A DNA stretch of 64,000 nt from Phytoamicus setariae (GTDB lineage: Bacteria; Pseudomonadota; Alphaproteobacteria; Rhizobiales; Rhizobiaceae), in contig NZ_JAEQNC010000017.1 of NCBI RefSeq assembly GCF_016722925.1, positions 1 through 64,000 of the forward strand, written 5' to 3'. This document shows, piece after piece, positions 1 through 10,520 of this stretch (position 1 is its first letter; each line of letters starts with the position of its first letter). The notes beneath the pieces were generated by a model, which worked only from the letters and a program-made list of their open reading frames with translations, was not told the DNA's origin and did no database searches. A program made the translations under genes and the position numbers.

Positions 1-107
1 TCCCCTAAAACCGAACCTTTCAGTCCAATCTCAGGAGCGAGCTCGTTGGCCGCCAGAAGCAACCGCCGCCCCGTTCGATGAAGCGGGTTATAGGCCCCAC
101 TCCTCAT
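1..107 (-). CDS. 5' fragment of an unidentified gene, cut by the left edge
   Basis: An open frame runs leftward from an ATG at 105-107 off the window edge with no stop in 35 codons. The peptide begins MRSGAYNPLHRTGRRLLLAA. An AGGG lies about 8 nt before the ATG, an acceptable ribosome site. The gene would be divergent from the M23 peptidase, leaving about 250 bp that could hold both promoters; no clear promoter boxes were seen there. I do not recognise the family from so short a fragment. It could be a chance frame. Confidence 0.4.
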   Translation of the reverse strand, partial: MRSGAYNPLHRTGRRLLLAANELAPEIGLKGSVLG

Positions 108-357
108 ACTGTCAAACCCTATTTTGGAGAAATATGAAGTTTTTTTGAAGCTTCGAGGTTTCCAGCGCTTTGCCGGGCATCGCCCCCCGAAATCCAATTT
201 CACCACGTATCTTTTGGGTTTTTCGCCCCGAACTTTTCACATTTTCAGGCAATGGGGATGAAGATTACGCACACACGGGCGCGTGTTTGACTCCCGCCCT
301 ATTATATTGCACTCATGCGGCAAGAACGGCGGGACCTATTCATCATATGGCGCATTC

Positions 358-2304
358 ATGACAGATGCCAAAATCATCCGTTCTATCGGTGATGAGCCAC
401 CAATCCTGGCGGAAGGCCGGCGCACGCCCGACCGACGCGAGGTTTCGTTGCGCTGGCTTTCGGGGACGTTCCTCACAGGACTTACAAGTTCCATCCTGAT
501 GGGCGTTGCACTGTTTGCTGCGCTCGAGGGACGCGAATTGCTGGCAATTCCAGCCGAAGCCTCCACCATGACCCGCCTCGGATCGGATCCGAAAGAAGGG
601 GCAGCCACCTTCGCACAGAAGGGCAAGCGCCTGATCGCCGCCACCATCGCCGCAAAGCCCGCCGACAAGTCGGTCATGGATGTACCGACTGTTGTCATCG
701 AAGGCGAAAAACAAGTTATTCGCAAACGCCCCTTCGCACATGTGAAGATGGCGCTTGCCGCCAGCTATCCGCTTGAGGAGAGTTATCCGCGCTTCGACCC
801 GCTCAATATGGTCTCGTCAGGTGAAAAGGCGGTCGCGGCTGCCCCCTCGCCGGTGTTCTACGGCTCTGACGTCGAATCGGAAGTGGCGCTCAAGACCAGC
901 GATTTTCCAGCCGGGACCTCGCATTTTCCGCTGGCGGCCTCCATGTCCCTCGATGAGGTGGAGGAGAACGTCCGTACCAACGGCTCGGTGCTGACGGCCG
1001 GCGATGCGCAGGTCTCTACCCTTTACTACGTCGATCCGCAGCGTTTTGCGTCCGACAGCGACACCCTGGACATGATCAATCGCCTGTCAGCGCGGGTGGT
1101 CGAGGAAAACACCACCGTCGCCATACCCACGGCCATCACCGAGGCGACGCCCGAATATGCCGACGACATCATTCCGGTGCGCGCAAACGCCAAGCTCGGC
1201 GCCGTGCTTCTCGGCGCCGGCTATGCCAAGGCAGAGGCCCAGGACATCGAGGATTTCATCTCGACAATTCTGCAGCGGCGCGAGCTCAGCGAGGGCGAGG
1301 TGCTGCGAATCGGGATTATCCAGGAAGGGGAAAAGGCACGCGTCGTCCGCGTCAGCCTCTATAAGCGCGGCACCCACCAACTGACTGTCGCCATCGATGA
1401 CAAAGGCAAATTCGTCACCGGCGCCGAACCACCCTATCTCGCCGCGATCGCCACCGCCTTCGACGACAACCCGACCGTTGTCGCCGACAGCCGCGACCTT
1501 CCCAGGGTCTATGACGGTATTTATCGTGCTGCGCTCTCCTATGGGATGAGCAAGGACATGACGGCGCGGATGATTCGCCTGCTCGCCAGCAGCGTCGACT
1601 TTCAGGCACGTCTCAAACCATCCGACCAGCTGGAAGCCTTCTATTCCGTGGAAGACGAGACGGGCGAAGCGACCGACGAATCCGAACTCCTCTACATCCA
1701 CGCCAAGTTCGGCGACACAGACACCAGGCTCTACCGGTTCCAGGATCCCGACGACATGTCGATCGACTATTACGATCAGGACGGAAAGAGTCTCAAGCAG
1801 TTCCTGATCCGTAACCCGCTGCCGAACGGCTCGTTCCGGTCGGGATTCGGAATGCGCCGGCATCCGATTCTCGGCTATATGCGCATGCATACAGGCGTGG
1901 ACTGGTCAGCGCCGCGCGGCACGCCGATTATCGCGGCCGGCAACGGCACGGTGATCAAGGCGGGCTGGGACAGGGGCGGCTATGGAAACCAGACGCTGAT
2001 CCAGCATCCGAACGGTTACGTCACGTCCTACAATCACCAGAGCGCCATTGCCAAGGGCGTCAAGGAAGGCGCCAAAGTGGTGCAGGGTCAGGTGATCGGC
2101 TGGGTTGGCACGACAGGACAATCGACCGGACCGCACCTGCACTACGAAGTGATCGTCAACGGCAACAAGGTGGATCCCCAGCGGATTCGCCTGCCCGGCG
2201 GCAACTCGCTGCGAGGCGCAGATCTCGCCAAGTTCGAGCAAGAGCGCAAACGCATCGATGATCTGCTCAACAAGGGCGAAAGCAAGCAGGTCGCCAGCCA
2301 GTAA
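358..2304 (+). CDS. M23 (LytM) family peptidoglycan endopeptidase, membrane-anchored
   Basis: Predicted zinc endopeptidase that cleaves peptide cross-links of peptidoglycan on the periplasmic side. The 648-residue protein has a short cytoplasmic start, one hydrophobic segment at about residues 37-62 and a long extracytoplasmic region. A C-terminal LytM domain follows, with the zinc and catalytic motifs intact: HxxxD at H511/D515 and HxH at H593/H595. Between anchor and catalytic domain lies a long region of the kind seen in rhizobial M23 proteins. An in-frame ATG at 283 would add 25 residues of odd composition, so the ATG at 358 (MTDAKIIRSIGDEPP) is preferred. It is convergent with clpB. All active-site residues are present, unlike the EnvC-like protein elsewhere in this window, so it is probably a true hydrolase. 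Confidence 0.85.
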   Translation: MTDAKIIRSIGDEPPILAEGRRTPDRREVSLRWLSGTFLTGLTSSILMGVALFAALEGRELLAIPAEASTMTRLGSDPKEGAATFAQKGKRLIAATIAAKPADKSVMDVPTVVIEGEKQVIRKRPFAHVKMALAASYPLEESYPRFDPLNMVSSGEKAVAAAPSPVFYGSDVESEVALKTSDFPAGTSHFPLAASMSLDEVEENVRTNGSVLTAGDAQVSTLYYVDPQRFASDSDTLDMINRLSARVVEENTTVAIPTAITEATPEYADDIIPVRANAKLGAVLLGAGYAKAEAQDIEDFISTILQRRELSEGEVLRIGIIQEGEKARVVRVSLYKRGTHQLTVAIDDKGKFVTGAEPPYLAAIATAFDDNPTVVADSRDLPRVYDGIYRAALSYGMSKDMTARMIRLLASSVDFQARLKPSDQLEAFYSVEDETGEATDESELLYIHAKFGDTDTRLYRFQDPDDMSIDYYDQDGKSLKQFLIRNPLPNGSFRSGFGMRRHPILGYMRMHTGVDWSAPRGTPIIAAGNGTVIKAGWDRGGYGNQTLIQHPNGYVTSYNHQSAIAKGVKEGAKVVQGQVIGWVGTTGQSTGPHLHYEVIVNGNKVDPQRIRLPGGNSLRGADLAKFEQERKRIDDLLNKGESKQVASQ

Positions 2305-2323
2305 TGAATTCATCCGGAATTGC

Positions 2324-2351
2324 AAACGGCGGCATTTCTGCCGCCGTTTTT
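2324..2351. terminator. Bidirectional rho-independent terminator
   Basis: A near-perfect hairpin with arms AAACGGCGGCA and TGCCGCCGTTT and a 6-nt loop, followed by a T-rich run, sits 20 bp past the M23 stop and 24 bp past the clpB stop. It can serve both convergent genes, because the A run on the left arm becomes a U run on the opposite transcript. Confidence 0.85.
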
Positions 2352-2374
2352 ATTCTTATACATTGTCAAAATAT

Positions 2375-4978
<2,604 letters not shown>

Positions 4979-5181
4979 TGTGTGCTCCGTTTCCCGTTCC
5001 GCCCTCTCTCGGCACGGAACGAACAGTCAGGATTCGGCTCCCGTCAAGGCAAGCCGTTTGGGGATATGCTCCCGCTGGACTGAATATGGGATCGGCGTTG
5101 CGGAAATAAAGGGTGTGCCACAGAGTTTTTTCGTACGTATTCAGCCATTTGCTTATCCCGGTATTCGGAGTGCCAGCCGTG

Positions 5182-5373
5182 TCAGCCGGTCGATGCGGCT
5201 GCGAATATCGCCAATTGATCGGCGAAAGCCCTTACATATGCCGGCCGCGCTTCGCCGCGAGCGACATAGGCGGAGAGGTTGGAACATTCCTCCAGAAGAC
5301 CCGATCCCTTCAACCGGAGCAGCACCTTGCCCCGGTCGGGCGAGCGTTCAAAGGCGGCAGTTGTAATAGGCAT
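5182..5373 (-). pseudogene. Glutathione S-transferase remnant with an in-frame internal deletion
   Basis: A 63-codon frame with a good ribosome site (GGGAG, about 7 nt before the ATG). Its first 16 residues, MPITTAAFERSPDRGK, look like the beta-1 start of a thioredoxin-fold GST. The following 47 residues (VLLRLKGSGLLEEC..., then AYVARGEARPAYVRAF) look like the C-terminal helices of the same GST subfamily. The middle of the protein, roughly 140-150 residues with the rest of the thioredoxin fold and the start of the helical domain, is absent, and the frame is kept across the join. It cannot form a working GST. The flanks (4979-5181 and 5374-5623) hold no other recognisable gene. The alignment is from memory of the family, not a search. 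Confidence 0.65.
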
Positions 5374-5623
5374 CGTTGTTCTCCCGATCCTCTGACCTTG
5401 AAGACGATTGGCTCAGCGATATTCCGACACCCGCACTCGTAATAGTTATCGTGGAGGGCCGGATCGAAGTCGATTACGATGCGAGGCGACGCCCCAAAAA
5501 TATTTCCGGGATGAATGTCGGATTTCGGTCGGGTCCATCGTCTATAGAGTGAAGGCCGGCAACCCGCCTGCCCGGAATTGAGCTACCAGGATCCATTTTT
5601 CGAAGCGAAAGGAGGAAGTAGCG

Positions 5624-6103
5624 ATGGCAACTCCCAAGAACATGATTTGCGTATGGTACGACAATGATGCCGAGGCAGCAGCCAAATTCTATGCCGAGAT
5701 TTTTCCTGACAGTTCGGTGAAGGCCGTCCACCGTGCTCCCAGCGATTACCCATCAGGAAAGGCGGGCGACGTGCTGACGGTCGAGTTCACGGTCGCGGGC
5801 ATTCCGTGTCTCGGCCTCAATGGCGGCCCCATGTTCAAGCACAGCGAAGCATTCTCGTTCCAGATTGCCACCGACGATCAACAGGAGACGGATCGCTATT
5901 GGAACGCCATTGTCGGCAATGGCGGCCAGGAAAGCGCATGCGGTTGGTGCAAGGACAAATGGGGCATATCCTGGCAGATTACCCCCCGTGTATTGACCGA
6001 GGCGTTGGCTGTGGGTGGTGCGGAAGCAAAGCGCGCATTCGAGGCGATGATGGACATGGGCAAGATCGATGTCGCTGCAATCGAGGCTGCCCGGCGCGGA
6101 TGA
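5624..6103 (+). CDS. VOC family protein (PhnB/3-demethylubiquinone methyltransferase-like fold)
   Basis: A 159-residue protein of the glyoxalase/vicinal-oxygen-chelate superfamily, PhnB-like branch (often misnamed 3-demethylubiquinone-9 3-methyltransferase). The start MATPKNMICVWYDNDAEAAA and the motif FYAEIFPDS are typical, as is the C-terminal WGISWQITPR segment after a Cys-rich CGWCKDKWG. The ribosome site AGGAGG lies 8 nt upstream. The substrate is unknown for most of this group. It is followed 127 bp later by a GST on the same strand. Confidence 0.85.
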   Translation: MATPKNMICVWYDNDAEAAAKFYAEIFPDSSVKAVHRAPSDYPSGKAGDVLTVEFTVAGIPCLGLNGGPMFKHSEAFSFQIATDDQQETDRYWNAIVGNGGQESACGWCKDKWGISWQITPRVLTEALAVGGAEAKRAFEAMMDMGKIDVAAIEAARRG

Positions 6104-6230
6104 TGCAGCTGACGCGCGGCTCGTGTTGCGCGGGGTGAAGTCCGCGATTGGCGGGACGGATGCTACACCCTGCTCCCGCCAATGACCCGCCGGATCGAAA
6201 TGGCAGACGGCAAGAATGGGAGGTCACCGA

Positions 6231-6878
6231 ATGAAGCTCTATTTCAGCCGCAACCCCAATCCGCGGCTGGCGGTCGCGGTTGCGCGTTTTCTCGACGCGC
6301 CGGTCGAGTTCGAATTCGCAGCCCCCTTCGCGCCGGGGCAGGCGGAAAAATTCCGTCCGCTCAATCCGAACCTGTCGATTCCGATACTGGAGGAACCGCA
6401 AGGCACGCTCTGGGAAGCTGACGCCATCGCCTGCCGTTTGTCGCAGCTCACGCAGTCGGATTTCTGGAGGCGTGACGACGACGAACCTGACATGATCCGC
6501 TGGCTGAGCTGGGGCAAGGCGCGATTCGTGGCGGCCACGGACATCGTGCATTTCGAGCGCGGGACGAAGCAACGGTATGGTTTCGGCCCCATAGATGCCG
6601 CGAAGGTGGAAGAAGGGCTCGAAATGTTTCGCGAAGCCTCCGCCATCCTAGACGCCCATCTTGCCGGTCGCGACTGGCTGCTTGGAAACGCCGTATCCTA
6701 TGCCGATTTCCGCATGGCCACCTTCCTGCCTTTCAACGACATCGCACGGCTGCCGCTCGACGCTTACAGAGCGATCCTGCGCTGGTACGAAAGACTGGAA
6801 GCGCTGGACGCCTGGCGGGCGCCATTCGAAGGGCTCGATGCGCCGGAACTGCCGCCGGTGCCGATCGAAGGAAAGTAG
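6231..6878 (+). CDS. Glutathione S-transferase family protein
   Basis: A 215-residue protein with an N-terminal thioredoxin fold (MKLYFSRNPNPRLAVAVARF, then an SIPILEE segment carrying the cis-proline) and a C-terminal all-helical GST domain with WLLGNAVSYADFRMATFL, the usual N-capping D. Predicted to bind glutathione in the cytoplasm; the electrophilic substrate is not deducible. An ATG at 6216 is in frame, but the GGGAGG at 6218-6223 is correctly spaced for the ATG at 6231. It is the intact counterpart to the GST remnant about 1 kb upstream but belongs to a different subfamily, so the two are not recent duplicates. Confidence 0.85.
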   Translation: MKLYFSRNPNPRLAVAVARFLDAPVEFEFAAPFAPGQAEKFRPLNPNLSIPILEEPQGTLWEADAIACRLSQLTQSDFWRRDDDEPDMIRWLSWGKARFVAATDIVHFERGTKQRYGFGPIDAAKVEEGLEMFREASAILDAHLAGRDWLLGNAVSYADFRMATFLPFNDIARLPLDAYRAILRWYERLEALDAWRAPFEGLDAPELPPVPIEGK

Positions 6879-6892
6879 AACTGTGCGGCATG

Positions 6893-6920
6893 CCTACCTC
6901 TCCCACGGGGGAGAGGTAGG
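6893..6920. repeat. RIME-like palindromic hairpin, probable bidirectional terminator
   Basis: A perfect 12-bp inverted repeat (arms CCTACCTCTCCC and GGGAGAGGTAGG, 4-nt loop) fills the gap between the convergent GST and CobW-type genes. The CTCTCCC/GGGAGAG core recurs at 14461 and 26822 and fits rhizobial intergenic mosaic-type palindromes. It lacks a long T run, so its role as terminator is plausible but unproven. Confidence 0.65.
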
Positions 6921-6923
6921 GAC

Positions 6924-8054
6924 TCACATCTTCATCCCTGGAATGGCCAGTGGATTGTCCTCGAGTGCCTGGCGGTCGGGGCGGTCGATGCGGGGCGTGC
7001 CGGTGAATGCGTCGAACACGCTCTGGACGAAGTCCTGCGGCAGGTTCCTGGTGATCAGCACCATGCGCGTGCGCCGATCGGCCGCGTCGGGCCACTTCGC
7101 CAGTCGTTCGGGCGGATGGAAGACGGATTGCACGCCGTGCAGGATCAACGGCCGCTCGGGATCGTCGGTGAGCGCCACGATTGCCTTCATCCTGAGCAGC
7201 CTTTCTGCATGCGCCGAACGCAGGAGGTCGATGAACATGCCGATCGCGGCGGGATCGACCGGCCTGTCATGGATGATGCTGAAGGATTTGATCTCGTCGT
7301 CGTGGCGATGACCGCGGTGATGATGGTGGCCGTGGTGATGGTCGTGGCCGCAATGATCGTCGCAGATATGGTCGTCATGCGCCTCGTCATGCAGCCAGCG
7401 CCCGACATCGGCGATCTTGGTTGCAGAATCATAAAGCCCCGCCGAAAGCGTCGCATAGCGGGCGGCCCTTGCGGAATCGCCGTCGATGATTTCGGCAAGC
7501 GGATTGAGCGCGCGCAGCCGCTCGGTCAACGGGGGCACGACATCCGTATCGGCAAGCGTGAGCTTGGTGAAGATCAGCCGGTCAGCGACGGCCACCTGCC
7601 GACGCGCTTCCTCGTGGTGGTCAAGCGTGGAGAGGCCGTTGACGGCATCGACGAGCGCGATGACGCCATCGATGGAGAAATCGCGCGCGATCTCCGGATT
7701 GCCGATTATAGATTGAATGACCGGCGCGGGATCGGCAAGCCCGGTCGTTTCGATCACCACCCGCTTGAGCGGCTTGATGCGGCCGTCGGCCATGGCCTCG
7801 CGGAAATAGACGAGTGTATCGGTGAGTTCGCCACGGACAGTGCAGCACAGGCAGCCGTTGGAAAGCTCGACCATCGCGTCGCCCGAGGATTCCACCAGCA
7901 GGTGGTCGATGCCAACCTCGCCGAATTCGTTGATGATCACGGCCGTGTCGGCCATGTCGGGATCCTTCAGCAGCCGGTTGAGCAAGCTCGACTTGCCCGC
8001 GCCCAAAAAGCCCGTGAGGATGGAAACCGGAATGCGGTCGGCAGGCGCGGCCAT
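6924..8054 (-). CDS. CobW/COG0523-family GTPase, putative zinc metallochaperone
   Basis: G3E-type GTPase predicted to deliver a metal, most likely zinc, to a client enzyme. Visible are Walker A GFLGAGKSS (K21), the CxCC metal site at C68-C70-C71 in NGCLCCTVRGEL, a GTP-specificity TKxxxAD segment, and a His/Asp-rich loop at about 222-252 (for example HDHHHGHHHHRGHRH) that is a likely metal reservoir. The C-terminal CobW_C domain follows. There is no adjacent cobalamin gene, so a B12 role is unlikely. It lies 9 bp after the DD-carboxypeptidase on the same strand, suggesting co-transcription. No Zur box was recognised. Confidence 0.85.
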   Translation of the reverse strand: MAAPADRIPVSILTGFLGAGKSSLLNRLLKDPDMADTAVIINEFGEVGIDHLLVESSGDAMVELSNGCLCCTVRGELTDTLVYFREAMADGRIKPLKRVVIETTGLADPAPVIQSIIGNPEIARDFSIDGVIALVDAVNGLSTLDHHEEARRQVAVADRLIFTKLTLADTDVVPPLTERLRALNPLAEIIDGDSARAARYATLSAGLYDSATKIADVGRWLHDEAHDDHICDDHCGHDHHHGHHHHRGHRHDDEIKSFSIIHDRPVDPAAIGMFIDLLRSAHAERLLRMKAIVALTDDPERPLILHGVQSVFHPPERLAKWPDAADRRTRMVLITRNLPQDFVQSVFDAFTGTPRIDRPDRQALEDNPLAIPGMKM

Positions 8055-8063
8055 GATGATGCT

Positions 8064-9170
8064 CTAGTTCGACGGGCGCGGTTCGGGAATCGGAATGAAC
8101 TCGGCCACGGTCTCGCCTTCGTCGGCTTCGAGCGCGGCGACCTTTTTGCCTGCAGGAATGATCGTGACCAGTGAAACATTCAGCGGTCGGTCGATCTTGC
8201 GCGCATAGGGCGAACCCTTGTCGCCGGCAGCATCGTCACGGCCCTCAGAACGGACCTTCTTGCCCTTCTTGCGGCAGATGTCCTCCGAAATGTCGTTTAC
8301 CGCTTCGAGATGAGTGCCATACGGCTGGAGCCGTGCGAGCGTCGGCAGTCCGAACGAAGCACTTCCCGAAAGGCCTTTTTCCAGCAATTCGGCAGACAGA
8401 TCGGCACGATGGATAAGGCTGTCTGATCCAAGCACCACCGACACGACTGCCCTGCCGTTGCGGGTGGCGGTCGACACCTGATTGAAACCCGAGGCGCAGA
8501 TGAAGCCGGTCTTCATGCCGTCGGCGCCGGCAAAGCGGCCGATCAGCTTGTTGAAATTGCCATATTGGCGCTTGCCGACCTTCACACCTTCGAGCGAGAA
8601 ATAGCCGGCATACTCGGGAAATTCCTTGCGGATCGCGACGGCCAGCAGCGCGAGGTCACGCGCAGTGGTGTACTGTCCCTTGCCGGGAAGCCCGTTGGGA
8701 TTGATGAAATGCGTTGAACTCATGCCGAGCCGGGCAGCTTCTGCGTTCATCATGTTGACGAAGTCAGGCATCGTACCGCCGACATTTTCAGCGATCGCAT
8801 ACGCCACGTCATTGGCCGACTTGACCAGTAGCACCTTGAGCGCATCATCGAGCGACATGGAATCGCCGGGCTTGAGATACATCTTGGACGCAGGCTGGGC
8901 AGCAGCTGCTTTGCTCATGACCACCGGCGTCTCAATCGTGATGCGCCCGGCCCGAACCTGGCGAAAAACGGTATAGGCGGTCATAAGTTTGGTCAGCGAG
9001 GCGGGATACCATTTCTGGAAGGCATCCTCGTGTTCGAGGACCTTTCCGCTCTTGATATCAACAAGCATATGTGGGTTAGCGAGAGCTTCGCTTACTATCC
9101 CCGTCGAGAGTGCAAGTCCAAGGCACGCTGCAAACGCGCGCGCCGAACCACGCCGCAAAATTTTACTCAT
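8064..9170 (-). CDS. D-alanyl-D-alanine carboxypeptidase (class C-type low-mass PBP)
   Basis: Periplasmic serine peptidase that trims the terminal D-Ala of peptidoglycan pentapeptides. The 368 residues start with a signal peptide (hydrophobic core about 12-24, cleavage after SEALA). The three penicillin-binding motifs are all present: SLTK (S58, K61), SAN (S118-N120) and KTG (K220). The C-terminal tail of about 80 residues is charged and ends in a Pro-rich segment, as in rhizobial homologues. It heads a two-gene unit with the COG0523 GTPase and is divergent from the M20 amidohydrolase; the 157-bp shared region is AT-rich at its centre. Confidence 0.9.
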   Translation of the reverse strand: MSKILRRGSARAFAACLGLALSTGIVSEALANPHMLVDIKSGKVLEHEDAFQKWYPASLTKLMTAYTVFRQVRAGRITIETPVVMSKAAAAQPASKMYLKPGDSMSLDDALKVLLVKSANDVAYAIAENVGGTMPDFVNMMNAEAARLGMSSTHFINPNGLPGKGQYTTARDLALLAVAIRKEFPEYAGYFSLEGVKVGKRQYGNFNKLIGRFAGADGMKTGFICASGFNQVSTATRNGRAVVSVVLGSDSLIHRADLSAELLEKGLSGSASFGLPTLARLQPYGTHLEAVNDISEDICRKKGKKVRSEGRDDAAGDKGSPYARKIDRPLNVSLVTIIPAGKKVAALEADEGETVAEFIPIPEPRPSN

Positions 9171-9327
9171 AGCGTCAACCGCCTCAAATCCGTACTGTCG
9201 AAGAACTTTGTTTACCCGCCGTTATTTAGACTATATGGCAGAGAAATGGCAGCTCCCTTTTTAATATTAGCAAAAACTTTTGCGGAAAAGCGGAGTTGCG
9301 CGCCGACCATGAGAGGATCAATTCAAG

Positions 9328-10497
9328 ATGCCAATCCTGAACCGCGCGAGCGAAATGCATGACGAGATCACTGCCTGGCGTCGCCAACTACATCAAATGC
9401 CTGAGCTTTTGTTCGATGTCGTCAGGACGGCTGGGTTCGTCGAAACGAAGCTACGCGAATTCGGTGTCGACGAGATCGTAACCGGACTTGGACGCACCGG
9501 CGTCGTCGGTTTGATCAGAGGCGCGAACGGCCCGGGCCCGACAATTGGCCTGCGGGCAGACATGGACGCACTGCCGCTCATCGAGACGACGGGCAAGCAA
9601 TGGGCCTCTCAGACATCAGGCAAAATGCATGCCTGCGGCCATGACGGGCACACCGCTATGCTGCTGGGTGCGGCCAAGTATCTCGCCGAGACCCGCAATT
9701 TCGCCGGCCAGATCGTGGTCATCTTCCAACCGGCCGAAGAGGGCGGCGGCGGCGGCCATGAGATGGTCAAGGACGGCATGATGGAGAAGTTCGCCATCTC
9801 CGAAGTCTATGGCATGCACAACATGCCCGGTCTGGATGTGGGAACGTTCGCCAGCCGCAACGGCCCGATCATGGCCTCGACAGACGAATTTGTCATTGCC
9901 GTGCGGGGCCGCGGCGCTCATGCCGCCATGCCGCACAAGGGCATCGATCCGGTGCTGATCGCGGCCCATATCATCACATCGCTGCAGTCAATCGCATCGC
10001 GCGTCACCGACCCCTTCGACTCCACTGTCGTCTCGGTAACCAAGATGAAGGGCGGCAATGCCCACAACGTCATCCCCGACGAGGCGACGATCGGCGGCAC
10101 GATCCGTACATTGACGCCCGAACTCAGGACCCAAACCCAGGAACGGCTGCGGCAGATCGCCGAGGGCATTGCCAGCGCCCATGGCGCAGAAGCGCGCGTG
10201 CAAATCCATTCCGGCTATCCCGTCACTGTCAATCACGCCACGCAAACGGCAGCAGCGCTCGACGTCGCGAGCGAAATCGCCGGCCTTGCCAATGTCGACG
10301 GCGAGGTTCGGCCGACGATGGGCGGGGAGGATTTCTCCTACATGCTCAATGCGCGGCCGGGCAACTTCATCTTCATCGGCAACGGCGATACAGCCGGACT
10401 GCACAATCCCGGCTATGATTTCAACGACGAGATCATCCCCTTCGGCGTTTCCTACTGGGTGCGCCTTGCCGAAACGCGGCTCGCCTCGCTGGCCTGA
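9328..10497 (+). CDS. M20 family amidohydrolase (hippurate hydrolase/AbgB-like)
   Basis: Dimetal amidohydrolase of peptidase family M20D, predicted to hydrolyse an N-acyl amino acid or similar amide in the cytoplasm. In 389 residues the motif RADMDALP holds the bridging Asp, HACGHDGHT holds C103, H101 and H105, FQPAEEGG holds the catalytic E137/E138, and MHNMP and GGEDFSYM give the remaining ligands. The substrate cannot be read from sequence; such proteins include hippuricase, IAA-amino acid hydrolases and aminobenzoyl-glutamate hydrolases. It is the first gene of a tight forward run with an AGE-family epimerase 23 bp downstream. Confidence 0.88.
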   Translation: MPILNRASEMHDEITAWRRQLHQMPELLFDVVRTAGFVETKLREFGVDEIVTGLGRTGVVGLIRGANGPGPTIGLRADMDALPLIETTGKQWASQTSGKMHACGHDGHTAMLLGAAKYLAETRNFAGQIVVIFQPAEEGGGGGHEMVKDGMMEKFAISEVYGMHNMPGLDVGTFASRNGPIMASTDEFVIAVRGRGAHAAMPHKGIDPVLIAAHIITSLQSIASRVTDPFDSTVVSVTKMKGGNAHNVIPDEATIGGTIRTLTPELRTQTQERLRQIAEGIASAHGAEARVQIHSGYPVTVNHATQTAAALDVASEIAGLANVDGEVRPTMGGEDFSYMLNARPGNFIFIGNGDTAGLHNPGYDFNDEIIPFGVSYWVRLAETRLASLA

Positions 10498-10520
10498 ATT
10501 TTTCTCTCAAGGATATCATC

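Noticed and set aside
1-107. Resemblance of 80-105 to the 3' end of RNase P RNA (rnpB)
   Set aside because: The conserved ACAGAA-containing P4 strand is missing, while the opposite strand gives an open frame with an acceptable ribosome site.
4979-5060. Possible RpoH heat-shock promoter upstream of clpB
   Set aside because: A CTTG-type -35 is present but no matching -10 at proper distance could be found.
7270-7400. Tandem-repeat-like CAT/CATG-rich tract
   Set aside because: It is the coding sequence of the His-rich metal loop in the CobW-type protein, not a DNA repeat array.
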